Below are positions 53,638-62,950 of a stretch of DNA of 64,000 nucleotides, piece by piece (the stretch's first letter is position 1; each line of letters starts with the position of its first letter). The notes under the pieces were generated by a model. That model worked only from the letters and a program-made list of their open reading frames with translations. It was not told the origin of the DNA and did not search any database. The translations under genes and the position numbers were made by a program. Origin of the DNA: CALARM01 sp036746235 (GTDB taxonomy: Bacteria; Vulcanimicrobiota; SpSt-956; JAKJGF01); NCBI GenBank assembly GCA_036746235.1, contig DAIOEN010000004.1, positions 22,400 to 86,399 of the forward strand, written 5' to 3'.

Positions 53638-54879
53638 TCACCCTTCACTCTTCACCCTTAACACTTCACTAAAATCTTTCTCATTGTAGGTTTTATTTAA
53701 CATCAACTGTTCATCTATATATTCTGCAAGATATTGATTTAAAATAAGTTTCTTATTTCCTTCAAAAATTATGGATATAGCTTTATCTATTTCTTCTTTA
53801 TTTCTCTCTGTAAAGCATTCTTCCAGGGCTACAAGGCCTTCTTTCCATGTGTCGATACCTTCGGAAAGCAACTTATCACCTGTGCAAACCTCCAGAGTCC
53901 ATTCTTCCGGTGATATATAAGATTTTTCATAATCTTCTCTCGCAAATGTGATTATTTCTTTTATTGAGGCAAGTATTTTTTTCACATCCTCTTCATCTGT
54001 TTCATCATTAAGAAAGCTCTCCAGTTTATTACATATCAGAAGGTAATTGGATGTAATAAAAATGTCCGGATCTATTCTATTGTACAATTCTTCAATCAGT
54101 TTCTCATCTGTCATGGCTATTTCATCCTGGAAGGGACGTTTCTGAAAATTAATAAACTTCTCATTCAACATTTGCAATTCTTCTATGAAATCAGGCAGAT
54201 CTTCCATAAAATCAGCTTCTTCGACAAAGTCTTCTATTTCATTAATCTTATCAATAGATTCTTCTATAAAACAAATAAAATTATTATCTGAATTAGCACC
54301 TTCTTCTGACAGTTTGCAAAGGTCTCTACAGGTTTTTTCCAGAATTTCAGAGAAATCTGTCATATTTCCAACGGAAGACATGTAATTTTTTGCAAATTCT
54401 ATGAGATTATATAAAGGCGATATTTTCAGTTCTATGTCGGAAAGCTCACATGGCCCGGAAACAGGTTGAGCCTGAGGTATTTTAATTTTCATATTGGGAT
54501 GGAAATAAAAGGATGGTTCGCTAAATCTCAATTGCCCCGTAAGACCGGAGACTTGTTTTGTCTGATCAAAAAATTTATTTTCAGATACAGGAGAAGGTTT
54601 TTCATCAGTGTCAAAATATATCTTTAATTCTATTAATTTTTCCAGACAGACTTTGAGTCTGGCAAAACATGGCTCTTCTTCTTCAAGAAGTATTGAAATA
54701 TCATCTATTACTTCCAGAGATTTTACTATAGCTTCTGTAGATTTCCTGGCTTCTCTGGCAATTTCTTCCATATCTAAAAGATCATTTTCTAATGGTTCCA
54801 GGGCAGATAAAAAATCTTCTCTATCAATATGTCCGGAAAGGAAATCTTCAAATTTTACAATAAAATCTGAAAAATACAA
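53638..54879 (-). CDS. acidic alpha-helical protein of unknown function
   Basis: 413 residues, strongly acidic, mostly predicted helix, no signal peptide or TM segment. LEKLIELKIYFDTDEK and INEIEDFVEEADFMEDLPDF illustrate its composition. I do not recognise a family. TTG at 54879 is the start, with AAGGAGG eight bases upstream, an excellent site. The C-terminal codons (LRVKSEG) come from a heptamer repeat. It is the upstream neighbour of the HEAT/TPR gene and may belong to the same system. Confidence 0.72.
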   Translation of the reverse strand: MYFSDFIVKFEDFLSGHIDREDFLSALEPLENDLLDMEEIAREARKSTEAIVKSLEVIDDISILLEEEEPCFARLKVCLEKLIELKIYFDTDEKPSPVSENKFFDQTKQVSGLTGQLRFSEPSFYFHPNMKIKIPQAQPVSGPCELSDIELKISPLYNLIEFAKNYMSSVGNMTDFSEILEKTCRDLCKLSEEGANSDNNFICFIEESIDKINEIEDFVEEADFMEDLPDFIEELQMLNEKFINFQKRPFQDEIAMTDEKLIEELYNRIDPDIFITSNYLLICNKLESFLNDETDEEDVKKILASIKEIITFAREDYEKSYISPEEWTLEVCTGDKLLSEGIDTWKEGLVALEECFTERNKEEIDKAISIIFEGNKKLILNQYLAEYIDEQLMLNKTYNEKDFSEVLRVKSEG

Positions 54880-54900
54880 AGGCGAAACCTCCTTATAAAG

Positions 54901-54932
54901 TGTGACGCATGAAGCGTGACGCGTAACGGGTG
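54901..54932. repeat. heptamer repeat region
   Basis: GTGACGCATGAAGCGTGACG and CGTAACGGGTGG units upstream of the acidic protein gene. Confidence 0.85.
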
Positions 54933-54954
54933 GGATTCACTTTTCACAGATCAA

Positions 54955-55788
54955 TCATTGATTGGTAATTTTTATATTATATGTAGCAGTAAGTTTGCCC
55001 TGTGTAGATATGACAGTAAAAGGAGACGTTTCTCCCGGCTGAAGATGTATACCGGGTATATAGGCATTTACTACATCAACAACCTGACCGTTAACATCGT
55101 AAAAAGTAACACCTGCCTGGACATATCTCAGTTCTTTATTACCGATATTCAGAATTTCCCCCTTTACTATCATATATTTGCCATCTACGGAAGAAGTATT
55201 TTTCATGATCTTTATCGTATCTCTGCTGCTGGCAGACTTAATATCTACAGGAGCGTCCCAGTATTTTAAAATAGAAGTGGAAGGAGACATTTTATATATT
55301 AAATCACAGTTGGCACACATTATATTGGTACATTTACCTTCATAATTTATTGTAAAAGCAATAATATAATCAGGATATAGATTGAATATCATAGTCCCCT
55401 CTCCATATTTAGGATTTCCTTCTGTTACAAAAACATTTCCATATTCATCAGTAATATCACCTGCATCATCTCCTACTTTGACACCTGAATCCAGAACGAT
55501 ATTATCACTGCCTATCTGCATCTGAACAACCTTATCATTTGCCGTAAGACAGGTAAAGCCTCTGGTGAAATTATAAATTTTTATATCTGCATTATCACTG
55601 TTAAGACCGGGCCTGTCTACTTTGGTGAGATTTCCAAAGGCTTCCTTCGCTTTATCAATATTTATTTCCTCTCCGAAAGAAATTACATCACCGATTCCTT
55701 TCGTAGGATTTAAAACATTCTTATCTCTTGACCATACAGGTAAAGTAAAAGAAAATAGTAAAAGAAAAATCAATAACGTTTTTAACAT
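54955..55788 (-). CDS. secreted FxLYD-domain-like protein
   Basis: 277 residues. Signal peptide about 1-20 (LIFLLLFSFTLPVWS). Middle region of unknown fold (DITDEYGNVFVTEGNPKYGE). The C-terminal domain (about 190-277) has GEILNIGNKELRYVQAGVTF and GIHLQPGETSPFTVI, the pattern of FxLYD/DUF3426-type immunoglobulin-like domains found on bacterial surface proteins. ATG 55788 is preferred over GTG 55797 because GAGGTG is then the ribosome site. Confidence 0.75.
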   Translation of the reverse strand: MLKTLLIFLLLFSFTLPVWSRDKNVLNPTKGIGDVISFGEEINIDKAKEAFGNLTKVDRPGLNSDNADIKIYNFTRGFTCLTANDKVVQMQIGSDNIVLDSGVKVGDDAGDITDEYGNVFVTEGNPKYGEGTMIFNLYPDYIIAFTINYEGKCTNIMCANCDLIYKMSPSTSILKYWDAPVDIKSASSRDTIKIMKNTSSVDGKYMIVKGEILNIGNKELRYVQAGVTFYDVNGQVVDVVNAYIPGIHLQPGETSPFTVISTQGKLTATYNIKITNQ

Positions 55789-55870
55789 AATATTCACCTC
55801 ATATATTTATGCTCGTGCCCTGTGACACGATGATGATAAACATGCTGATAGCTTAACGCTTACACATTTT

Positions 55871-56365
55871 CTAATATAAAAAAATTATTATACACAGGCA
55901 TGTAATTCCTGTAGAAAATAATCCGCATAAACAGGTACCTATAATAAAAAATACACCTATTTTCTTAGTAATTACAGCCTCTTCAGGATTTTTCGGATTC
56001 ACATAACAGAAATTTTTTTTACCCTTTCCATAATACTGTCTTATAAAATCATGACGTTCTTCCGGGGTTATTGAAGGATCAGTCTCATCTATAAGACTAT
56101 AACTATCAGAAGTATATTCTTTCCCTTTAAATTCATACCTATAAGACATTTTAATTCTGTATCTAATACCATGTTTCGCCTTATATTCTTGCAGATTGCA
56201 TGATTGTATATAACATGGTGTTTTCTGCCATTTCGACGCTCTGACTGCTCTGAAAACAGCAGCTACTGAGCCATAGAATAAAGAAACAGCCAGACATAGA
56301 AAAAAACAGATCAGTAAAATAAAAGTTGCACCGGTACGGTAGTCTTTTTTACCATTCTCAATCAT
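55871..56365 (-). CDS. DUF3592-type membrane protein
   Basis: 164 residues with TM helices near both ends (about 12-36 and 134-160) and an extracytoplasmic beta domain between them. WQKTPCYIQSCNLQEYK, MSYRYEFKGKEYTSDSY and YGKGKKNFCYVNPKNPEEAV match DUF3592. Function unknown. The ribosome site is AAGGATGG-type. It stands 18 bases downstream of the aminotransferase gene and is probably in its operon. Confidence 0.82.
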   Translation of the reverse strand: MIENGKKDYRTGATFILLICFFLCLAVSLFYGSVAAVFRAVRASKWQKTPCYIQSCNLQEYKAKHGIRYRIKMSYRYEFKGKEYTSDSYSLIDETDPSITPEERHDFIRQYYGKGKKNFCYVNPKNPEEAVITKKIGVFFIIGTCLCGLFSTGITCLCIIIFLY

Positions 56366-56383
56366 TGAGCCATCCTTTCAAAT

Positions 56384-57589
56384 CTATTTACCGGAACTTT
56401 TATATCTGGCAAGCCCTTCTTTTAATATGACAAGAGATTTCTTTATATCATGACAGTTCAATATATAGGCAAGTCTCAATTCATCCTTCCCCAGACCCTG
56501 AGTGCCATAAAAACCATCGAGAGGAGCAAACATAACCGTTTCTCCGTCAACATCAAAATCCCTGAGAAGCCATGTGGCAAAATCTTCCGTATCTTTCACA
56601 GGAAATCTTGCAACCATATAAAAAGCACCTTGAGGCTTATGAACAATTACATCGGGAATAGATACAAGTCCTTCATAAAGGGTATTTCTTCTGAGTTTAT
56701 ACTCATCATAAATACTTTTAAAATAATCTACCCCCAGTTCATGAAGTGCAATTGCACCAATCTGTTCCAGAGTAGGAGGGCAGAGTCTTGCCTGCCCGAA
56801 TTTCATGACAGATTCCATAAATTCTTTATTTTTACATACAATACAGCCCACCCTTGCTCCGCAGGCGGAAAATCTCTTGGATATGCTATCTACCACTATA
56901 GCCCGTTTATCAATACCGGTAAACTCCATTATACTCGTATGCTTGAGTCCGTCATAAATAAATTCTCTGTAAACTTCATCTGTAATAAGGAATAAATTGT
57001 ATTTTTTTGCAAGCTCTACTACCATTGAGAGTTCTTCTTCAGAATAAACTGTTCCCGTGGGATTTCCCGGATTACAGAGCAAAATGGCTTTTGTTTTATC
57101 TGTTATTTTTTCCTCGAATTTTTCTGCAGGAGGAAGTTTAAAACCTTCCTCTATATAGGTTGTAAGAGGAATAATATTAACTCCAGCCATAGTGGCAAAA
57201 CCGTTATAATTTGTATAATAAGGTTCGGGAATTATTACCTCTTCCCCCGGATTCATTACCGCAAGAAAGGTGAATATTATTGCTTCACTTCCTGCAGTTG
57301 TGACAAATATATCGTCACTTCTTACATTAAAGCCAAGTTTATTATAATATTTTTTAAGAGATTCCAGATAAAGACCTATACCGTTACTCGGTCCGTATTT
57401 CAATACCTTCTCTCCGTATTTACGAATAGCTTCCCAGTATACTGGCGGTGTTTCTATATCAGGCTGACCTATATTCAGGTGGTAAACCTTTATGCCCCTT
57501 CTTTTTGCTTCATCTGCATAGGGAGTGAGCTTTCTTATAGGTGATGCCTGAATATCATAACTTCTCTGTGATAATTTAATTATTGCCAT
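56384..57589 (-). CDS. PLP-dependent aminotransferase (aspartate aminotransferase family)
   Basis: 401 residues of fold type I. YHLNIGQPDIETPPVYW (about 35), NPGNPTGTVYSEEEL (about 175-189; Asn), DEVYREFIYDG (Asp/Tyr, about 204-214) and VDSISKRFSACGARVG with the PLP lysine at about 238; a conserved Arg follows in LRLAYI. It transfers amino groups between amino acids and 2-oxo acids. Substrate could be aspartate, aromatic or branched amino acids. AAAGGAG precedes ATG. Likely metabolic rather than part of the glycan locus. Confidence 0.92.
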   Translation of the reverse strand: MAIIKLSQRSYDIQASPIRKLTPYADEAKRRGIKVYHLNIGQPDIETPPVYWEAIRKYGEKVLKYGPSNGIGLYLESLKKYYNKLGFNVRSDDIFVTTAGSEAIIFTFLAVMNPGEEVIIPEPYYTNYNGFATMAGVNIIPLTTYIEEGFKLPPAEKFEEKITDKTKAILLCNPGNPTGTVYSEEELSMVVELAKKYNLFLITDEVYREFIYDGLKHTSIMEFTGIDKRAIVVDSISKRFSACGARVGCIVCKNKEFMESVMKFGQARLCPPTLEQIGAIALHELGVDYFKSIYDEYKLRRNTLYEGLVSIPDVIVHKPQGAFYMVARFPVKDTEDFATWLLRDFDVDGETVMFAPLDGFYGTQGLGKDELRLAYILNCHDIKKSLVILKEGLARYKSSGK

Positions 57590-57605
57590 AATAAACTCCT
57601 TTTGT

Positions 57606-57625
57606 TTCGTGACGCGTAACGCGTA
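57606..57625. repeat. heptamer repeat region
   Basis: CGTGACGCGTAACGCGTAGA, three units, upstream of the aminotransferase ribosome site. Confidence 0.8.
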
Positions 57626-57723
57626 GATGCTTATTGTTTAATTATATCAATTCAGATTAATTGAAGCAATAGCAAATTTCAAAGAAGGATTCCTATGGGA
57701 AGAGATGAATTTTATTAAGAGAA

Positions 57724-57798
57724 TGGTGAGTAGTGAGTAGTGAGTCGTGAAAAGGGAAATCTTCCCGTCACGCGTTACGCGTTACCCGTCACGACCAA
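57724..57798. repeat. heptamer tandem repeats, inverted pair
   Basis: GTGAGTAGTGAGTAGTGAGT on the left and CGTCACGCGTTACGCGTTAC on the right, both with period 7 and in opposite sense, separated by about 20 bases. No gene. Confidence 0.85.
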
Positions 57799-57816
57799 TA
57801 ATTATTACGAAAAGAG

Positions 57817-58629
57817 TTGATTCTTATTCCTAAAATTCCTAAAATTTTAATAATAGAAGATGAAAAATCTCTCTTAAAAGAAATAGAAAATACCCTGGAA
57901 AAAGGAAATTTTGATATTTACACTGCAGTAACAGGCTCAGAAGCATCTAATATTATAAAAAAGAAAAAACTGGATGCCATAATAATAGATATATCTATAT
58001 CTGATATGGACGGATGGTTTTTATGTGAGGAAATCAAAAATAATCCTGCAGTTTCTTCCATTCCTCTGATAGTTCTCTATCTTGCAAGTGAAAGAGATAT
58101 GTCGGAATTTAAACGGTTAGGTCTTAAATATACTCTCGATAGACCGGATAACTTTTCAAAACTTGCAGAAACACTTGCAGAAATTTTCCCTTCTGAAGAA
58201 GAGGAACTGAAAAAAGAAAACATAAAACTGTTAATTGTAGAAGATGACAGTACGATTTTAAATATTGTAGTATCTCTTTTTAAACTGGAAGGATATAAAG
58301 TATGGTCAGCTCCTCAACCATACAGAGCTCTTGAAATACTGGAGGAAAATAATTATGCTATAGATCTCATAGTTTCAGATGTTATGATGCCCAAAATGGA
58401 CGGAATAACTTTTTATTTGAAACTTCAGGAGAAGAATTCGACAAAAAATATTCCTTTCATTATACTCACAGCAAAAGATCAATTTGAAGATATAAAAATA
58501 GCCTATGATGTAGGAATAAAAGAATATTTATCAAAACCCTTCGATCCTGTTGAACTTGTAAAAAAAGTAGAAGAAGTGCTTGCTGTACATAAAAAGAAAT
58601 ATTACAGGGAATATGAGCGTGATGCATGA
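57817..58629 (+). CDS. double-receiver response regulator
   Basis: 270 residues with two CheY-like domains and no output domain. REC1 (about 6-125): ILIIEDEKSL, phospho-Asp in AIIIDISISDMDGW; its usual Lys segment is atypical (YTLDRPDNF), so REC1 may be degenerate. REC2 (about 142-265): LLIVEDDSTIL, phospho-Asp in LIVSDVMMPKMDG, ILTAKD and YLSKPF, all key residues present. TTG 57817 is chosen as start. The partner could be the hybrid kinase at 44912. It is followed after 200 bases by the HD-GYP gene. Confidence 0.9.
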   Translation: MILIPKIPKILIIEDEKSLLKEIENTLEKGNFDIYTAVTGSEASNIIKKKKLDAIIIDISISDMDGWFLCEEIKNNPAVSSIPLIVLYLASERDMSEFKRLGLKYTLDRPDNFSKLAETLAEIFPSEEEELKKENIKLLIVEDDSTILNIVVSLFKLEGYKVWSAPQPYRALEILEENNYAIDLIVSDVMMPKMDGITFYLKLQEKNSTKNIPFIILTAKDQFEDIKIAYDVGIKEYLSKPFDPVELVKKVEEVLAVHKKKYYREYERDA

Positions 58630-58738
58630 ACAGTTACCAGTTATCAGTTACCAGTTATCAGTTCTATTGCCATTAATAAAGTAATATCTGTCTTAATCTG
58701 CTCACTGTTCACTGCTCACTGTTCACTGATTACGCCTC
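58629..58738. repeat. heptamer tandem repeats (GTTACCA/GTTATCA and CACTGTT/CACTGCT types)
   Basis: Two arrays: CAGTTACCAGTTATCAGTTA-type (about 58632-58663) and CTGCTCACTGTTCACTGCTC-type (about 58698-58728). Period 7 but a different core from GTGACGC. A TATAAT at 58785-58790 before the HD-GYP gene has no clear -35. Confidence 0.88.
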
Positions 58739-58842
58739 ACTATTTTATGTAATAGACTTTACTTTTTTTTATTTTGTACTTATATATAATAAAACAGATA
58801 AAATTTACGCGTAACGCGTTACGAACACAAGGATTACATTTT

Positions 58843-60288
58843 ATGGATATTAAAGGAACATCATCTTTTAAACCTTCAATTCAGCCAGGTTTTGTATCTC
58901 CTGGTCTGACGCCGAAACAGAGTCAGGAAATGACGCCTAAAGATACATCTACTGCCCAGAGTCCTCCCGCCTTTACCCAGGACAGCACATCTACAGGTAT
59001 ACAGGGCAAAATGGTATCCCTTTCGCAACTTTCCAAATCTATGTCAGAAAGCGGTCTTACGTCAGATCCGAAACTATCTTCCGGCGTAATGAAACACCTT
59101 ACGGAAATAGCCATGCCATTACTTGGCAGCGGCTTTGCAAAAGAAGATGCCGGCGAGAAACAGGGGCAGACAAAAAATACACAGGAAGGTCAAAAATCCG
59201 CTGCTGCTTCAGGTTCTCCTGAAGGCTCAAAAGGTATGGCAACAAAAAAACCCTTTTCAAGACTTGATGATGCAAAAAAACTTATAAATAAAGAATTTAC
59301 ATCTTCCGCTATGGGAAAAGGAGGTCTTGATTCCCTGAGAAAGACGGATATGAAGCAGTTCATGGAAACAAGACAGGCAGCAGTTTCAGGTTCTTCCGGA
59401 GGAGGACCTTCTCAGGAACAGCTCAGAGTAGCCATAAGAAATGCCGCTTCAGCCATATGGGATATATTGAAAAAAGCAAGAAAAGCGGAAGATAAAGAAG
59501 ATACTACATCGGGAATTCTCGGAGTTCTTATGAAAATACATTCTGCTTATACCTTTGAACATTCCAACAGAGTAATGGATTTAACTATGGGGCTTGCTGA
59601 AGAACTGGGAATTAATGATGAACAACAGCTTGAAAACCTTAAAAATGCAGCCTTTTTCAAAGATATAGGCCAGTACGGCCCTGACGGTTTTTCCTATCTG
59701 AAAAAAGATGGTGAAGGAGATATTTTAAATTATATCAGGGATATAAAAAATTCTCTCAGAGAATGCGGTAACCTTCATGATATAGGTAAAATGAGAATTC
59801 CTGATACAATCTTAAATAAAAACAGTAAACTCAATGACGAGGAATTTGCACAGATAAAAAAACATCCCATGATAGGAGTAGAAATAGTACTTCCCTATCC
59901 TGCTCTTCATGGCGCACTGCCCGGTATAAGACATCATCATGAAAAATGGGATGGTTACGGTTATCCTGACAGGATATCAGGCCTTGCCATACCACTTCAG
60001 GCAAGAATAATAGCCATATGTGATACCTTTGATGCCATGACGGAAGATCGTCCTTACAGGAAAGCTCTTACTGCAGATATGGCAGTAAAGGAATTGATAA
60101 GATGTTCCGGTACACAGTTTGATCCCACCCTCGTTCCTGCTTTTATATATGCACTGGCAAAAAAAGGAGAAATAAATATTTCCTTATATGAAAATGACAT
60201 AAAAATGCTGGAAGAGAAATTTAATTTCAAGGCAAAACCTCAGGGAAATCTTAATTTTAAGATTAAAGACAGAAAGGGTGAAGAGTGA
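58843..60288 (+). CDS. HD-GYP domain protein (c-di-GMP phosphodiesterase candidate) with insertion
   Basis: 481 residues. The first 195 are low-complexity (Ser/Gly/Gln/Lys rich), probably disordered. The HD-GYP domain covers about 215-450: FEHSNRVMDL (first His), LHDIGKMRIPDTIL (metal HD), IKKHPMIGVEIV, HHHEKWDGYGYP (GYP motif) and ICDTFDAMTEDRPYRKAL. A stretch of about 40 residues lies between an HD-like NAAFFKDIGQYG and the true LHDIGK motif. This class hydrolyses c-di-GMP. AAGGA supports ATG 58843; earlier starts pass through heptamers. Confidence 0.9.
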   Translation: MDIKGTSSFKPSIQPGFVSPGLTPKQSQEMTPKDTSTAQSPPAFTQDSTSTGIQGKMVSLSQLSKSMSESGLTSDPKLSSGVMKHLTEIAMPLLGSGFAKEDAGEKQGQTKNTQEGQKSAAASGSPEGSKGMATKKPFSRLDDAKKLINKEFTSSAMGKGGLDSLRKTDMKQFMETRQAAVSGSSGGGPSQEQLRVAIRNAASAIWDILKKARKAEDKEDTTSGILGVLMKIHSAYTFEHSNRVMDLTMGLAEELGINDEQQLENLKNAAFFKDIGQYGPDGFSYLKKDGEGDILNYIRDIKNSLRECGNLHDIGKMRIPDTILNKNSKLNDEEFAQIKKHPMIGVEIVLPYPALHGALPGIRHHHEKWDGYGYPDRISGLAIPLQARIIAICDTFDAMTEDRPYRKALTADMAVKELIRCSGTQFDPTLVPAFIYALAKKGEINISLYENDIKMLEEKFNFKAKPQGNLNFKIKDRKGEE

Positions 60289-60415
60289 AGAGTGAGGTAT
60301 AAGCAGATTTTGTATATGATAATATAACTGGTAACTGGTAACTGGTCACTGGTCACCGATAACTGATAACTGGTCACTGGTCACTGATAACTGGTCACCG
60401 GTCACGACTCACTAT
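60285..60415. repeat. heptamer tandem repeats (CTGGTAA/CTGGTCA type)
   Basis: About a dozen 7-base units of AACTGGTAACTGGTCACTGG type. They follow an initial GAAGAGTGAAGAGTGAGG and end with CACGACTCAC seven bases before the TPR gene start. The longest array of the window. Confidence 0.92.
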
Positions 60416-60422
60416 AAAAAAA

Positions 60423-62339
60423 ATGGAAAAAGATAAAAAAATTTACTATAATCCGAAACTTCAAAATCTGGAACATGAATTTGATACATATCTTCAGATT
60501 ATCGAAGAAGGAGAGGCCGATTCTACTGCCTTTTTCCGACTGGGACGTCTCTATCAGGAAAAGGGACAGATAGAACCTGCCATAGAAAACTATGAAAAAG
60601 CCCTTGATAAAGATCGTAATGCAGGAGAAGTTCATTACAATCTTGGCTGTGTCCATTTCAATAAAAAAGATTACAGTAAAGCTCTTGAAGAATTTGTAAA
60701 GGCTCTCGAATGGGATCCAAATGATGTTTATACCCATAATTCTCTTGGAAATACTTATTATAAGCTCGGAAAATATGAACAGGCCATAAGGATGTATGAA
60801 GGTGCTCTTAAACTTGCCCCTTCTGATGCCTATTCCTTTAAAGGTCTTGGAGATGCATATTACTCACAGAAGAAATTTAAAGAATCAAAGAAATATTATA
60901 AAAAAGCACTGGAACAGAATAAAAACATGGGAAAAGCTTACTTCGGGCTGGCCCTTGTATACGGTGCTGAAAGAAAATTTGAAAAAGCCATAGAAACTTA
61001 TAAAAAAGCTATAGCACTCGAAGGACAGAACGGGATACTTCATGGAAATCTGGCCTATGCCTATTATGCCATAAACAATTATGATATGGCTATTGCAGAA
61101 TATAAATTAGCTGCAGAACTCGATAGTTCTATTCCCTGGAATTACGGACATCTGGGCCATATATATTATGCACAGGGGAAAATAGAATCTGCTCTCGAAC
61201 AGTATAAAAAACTTGTAGAACTTGCTCCTGACGATTCCATTGGCTATGGAAATCTGGGAAGAGTCTATAGAGAACTCGGTAATATAGAAGAAGCAATAAA
61301 AAACTATAATAAAGCCATAGAACTGGATCCGGAAGTAGGATGGGTTTATGTAAAACTTGGATTACTCTATCACAGTAACGGTAATTATGACGAAGCAATA
61401 AATAAGTATAAAAAAGCGATAGAATTAAATCCCAATATGGCCTGGACTCACGCCTATCTCGGGCTCTGTTATCAGAACAAAGAAAATATTGCAAAATCTA
61501 TCAACTCATTCAAAAAAGCTATTGAACTTGACCCGAATCTAACCTGGGTCTACGGTTTCCTTGGTATTTCTTATTGTAAACTGGAACATTTCGAAGAGGC
61601 AATCGGGGAATGCAGAAAATCCATAGACATTGATCCTGATTTTCCTGTAAGCTATCTAAATCTGGGCCAGATACGTGCGTACATGGCACAGAGTAATATC
61701 AGACAGGAAATAGAAGAATATGAAAAAGCAATAAAACTTGACCCGTCATTGAAATTGGCCCATGGTTTTCTTGGAGTAGCCATGTTCAAAGCAGGAAGAT
61801 ATGAAGAAGCACTCGTAGAATGCAAGAAAGCATTAAACATCAAAGAAAAAGCAAAATCAGGATTTGAATTTCTTGAAGTAACGTACGACAGGGAAATATT
61901 TGAAGAAACCATTGTAAAATGTAAAAACATACTCAGACTCGAAAGCAAAGACAGTGATAAATATAGCAAAGCAGGCCATGAACATTACTCACAGGGTAAT
62001 TTCGAAGAAGCCATAATTAATTTCGAAATAGCTACGGAACTTGACGAAGGTCTCCTATGTGTATATCCATATCTCGGACGGTCATACCAGGCAACAGGAT
62101 TAATTGAAGAGGCACTGGAAGCATACAGGAAAGCCATGGAACTAAATCCGGAAGATGGCCAGGTAATGGGAAATATTGGCACAGTTTATCAGGCACAGGG
62201 AAAAATCGATGAAGCTATAAAAAAATACGAACAGGCACTTGCACTGGATCCTGACCTCCACTGGGTAAGAGGATGCCTGGCAAGAGTAATGTCCTTTAAA
62301 GAAAAACTGGATAAATTCAAAAAAACTGCCAGAAATTAA
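60423..62339 (+). CDS. large TPR protein
   Basis: 638 residues, essentially 16-17 consecutive TPRs (AIENYEKALDKDRNAGEVHY, YEQALALDPDLHWVRGCLAR). No signal peptide, membrane helix or enzyme domain. The start codon lies seven bases after a long heptamer array without Shine-Dalgarno. Like the TPR proteins at 50269 and 51410 it is probably a scaffold; domain composition does not define a role. Its repeats are similar to each other at the DNA level, so assembly collapse is possible. Confidence 0.9.
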   Translation: MEKDKKIYYNPKLQNLEHEFDTYLQIIEEGEADSTAFFRLGRLYQEKGQIEPAIENYEKALDKDRNAGEVHYNLGCVHFNKKDYSKALEEFVKALEWDPNDVYTHNSLGNTYYKLGKYEQAIRMYEGALKLAPSDAYSFKGLGDAYYSQKKFKESKKYYKKALEQNKNMGKAYFGLALVYGAERKFEKAIETYKKAIALEGQNGILHGNLAYAYYAINNYDMAIAEYKLAAELDSSIPWNYGHLGHIYYAQGKIESALEQYKKLVELAPDDSIGYGNLGRVYRELGNIEEAIKNYNKAIELDPEVGWVYVKLGLLYHSNGNYDEAINKYKKAIELNPNMAWTHAYLGLCYQNKENIAKSINSFKKAIELDPNLTWVYGFLGISYCKLEHFEEAIGECRKSIDIDPDFPVSYLNLGQIRAYMAQSNIRQEIEEYEKAIKLDPSLKLAHGFLGVAMFKAGRYEEALVECKKALNIKEKAKSGFEFLEVTYDREIFEETIVKCKNILRLESKDSDKYSKAGHEHYSQGNFEEAIINFEIATELDEGLLCVYPYLGRSYQATGLIEEALEAYRKAMELNPEDGQVMGNIGTVYQAQGKIDEAIKKYEQALALDPDLHWVRGCLARVMSFKEKLDKFKKTARN

Positions 62340-62444
62340 CGTAAAGTTTTTCGGAATTCTGCCCTGACCGGCTGATTACAACGAAGTATGAGAACTTATC
62401 CTCTCTTCACTCTTCACGATTCTCATATAAGCTATAATCTAAAT

Positions 62445-62870
62445 TTACATAAATAAAATAATTCTTCTGAACATCAATTTATCTTCACAGCATATTTCTT
62501 CTCTATTATATTGTATATATGGTACTGTAAATTTATTCTCAAAAACCTTGTTTACTATTATATATTGATTGCCTGTGAAGTTGTTAATCATAGTGCATGA
62601 AATATCCCAGAAAATAGCTTTACCCTTATATTTCTGCACAAGATAATACATTTTCTGATATTTAAGTAATTTATCCCTGTTGTCCTTATAATAGGCTTTT
62701 ATTTTGTCTTTATTATAGCCATAATATTCTTTACGTTTATCTCTTTCCTTCTGGACATTATCCCAGTAAAGTTCTTTTCTATAACAATTTCTGCAAAGAC
62801 CTCTGGCATAATGCCTGTGCTCGTCACTTCCACATATTTTACATTTATCATATTCTCTGGACCATTTCAT
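62445..62870 (-). CDS. small Cys-rich protein with HNH-like zinc cluster, unknown
   Basis: 141 residues. The N-terminus has CKICGSDEHRHYARGLCRNC (two CxxC pairs with two His), the zinc-ribbon layout found in small phage-associated and HNH-endonuclease-like proteins. A Lys/Tyr-rich helical stretch follows (DKIKAYYKDNRDKLLKYQ). No catalytic HNH core is visible. ATG 62870 is used; an ATG at 62885 is also possible. Function unknown. Confidence 0.55.
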   Translation of the reverse strand: MKWSREYDKCKICGSDEHRHYARGLCRNCYRKELYWDNVQKERDKRKEYYGYNKDKIKAYYKDNRDKLLKYQKMYYLVQKYKGKAIFWDISCTMINNFTGNQYIIVNKVFENKFTVPYIQYNREEICCEDKLMFRRIILFM

Positions 62871-62893
62871 AAAATCAGCTTCCAATAATTTTA

Positions 62894-62926
62894 CTCGTAA
62901 CGGGTGACGGATAACGCCTGACCCGT
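62894..62926. repeat. heptamer repeat region
   Basis: CTCGTAACGGGTGACGGATA then ACGCCTGACCCGT, degenerate units, just upstream of the Cys-rich gene's start. Confidence 0.8.
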
Positions 62927-62950
62927 GAATATTAATCCATTCAGTGAATT

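Noticed and set aside
50151..60415. Tandem arrays considered as CRISPR
   Set aside because: The unit is 7 bases without spacers of constant length, and no cas genes are present.
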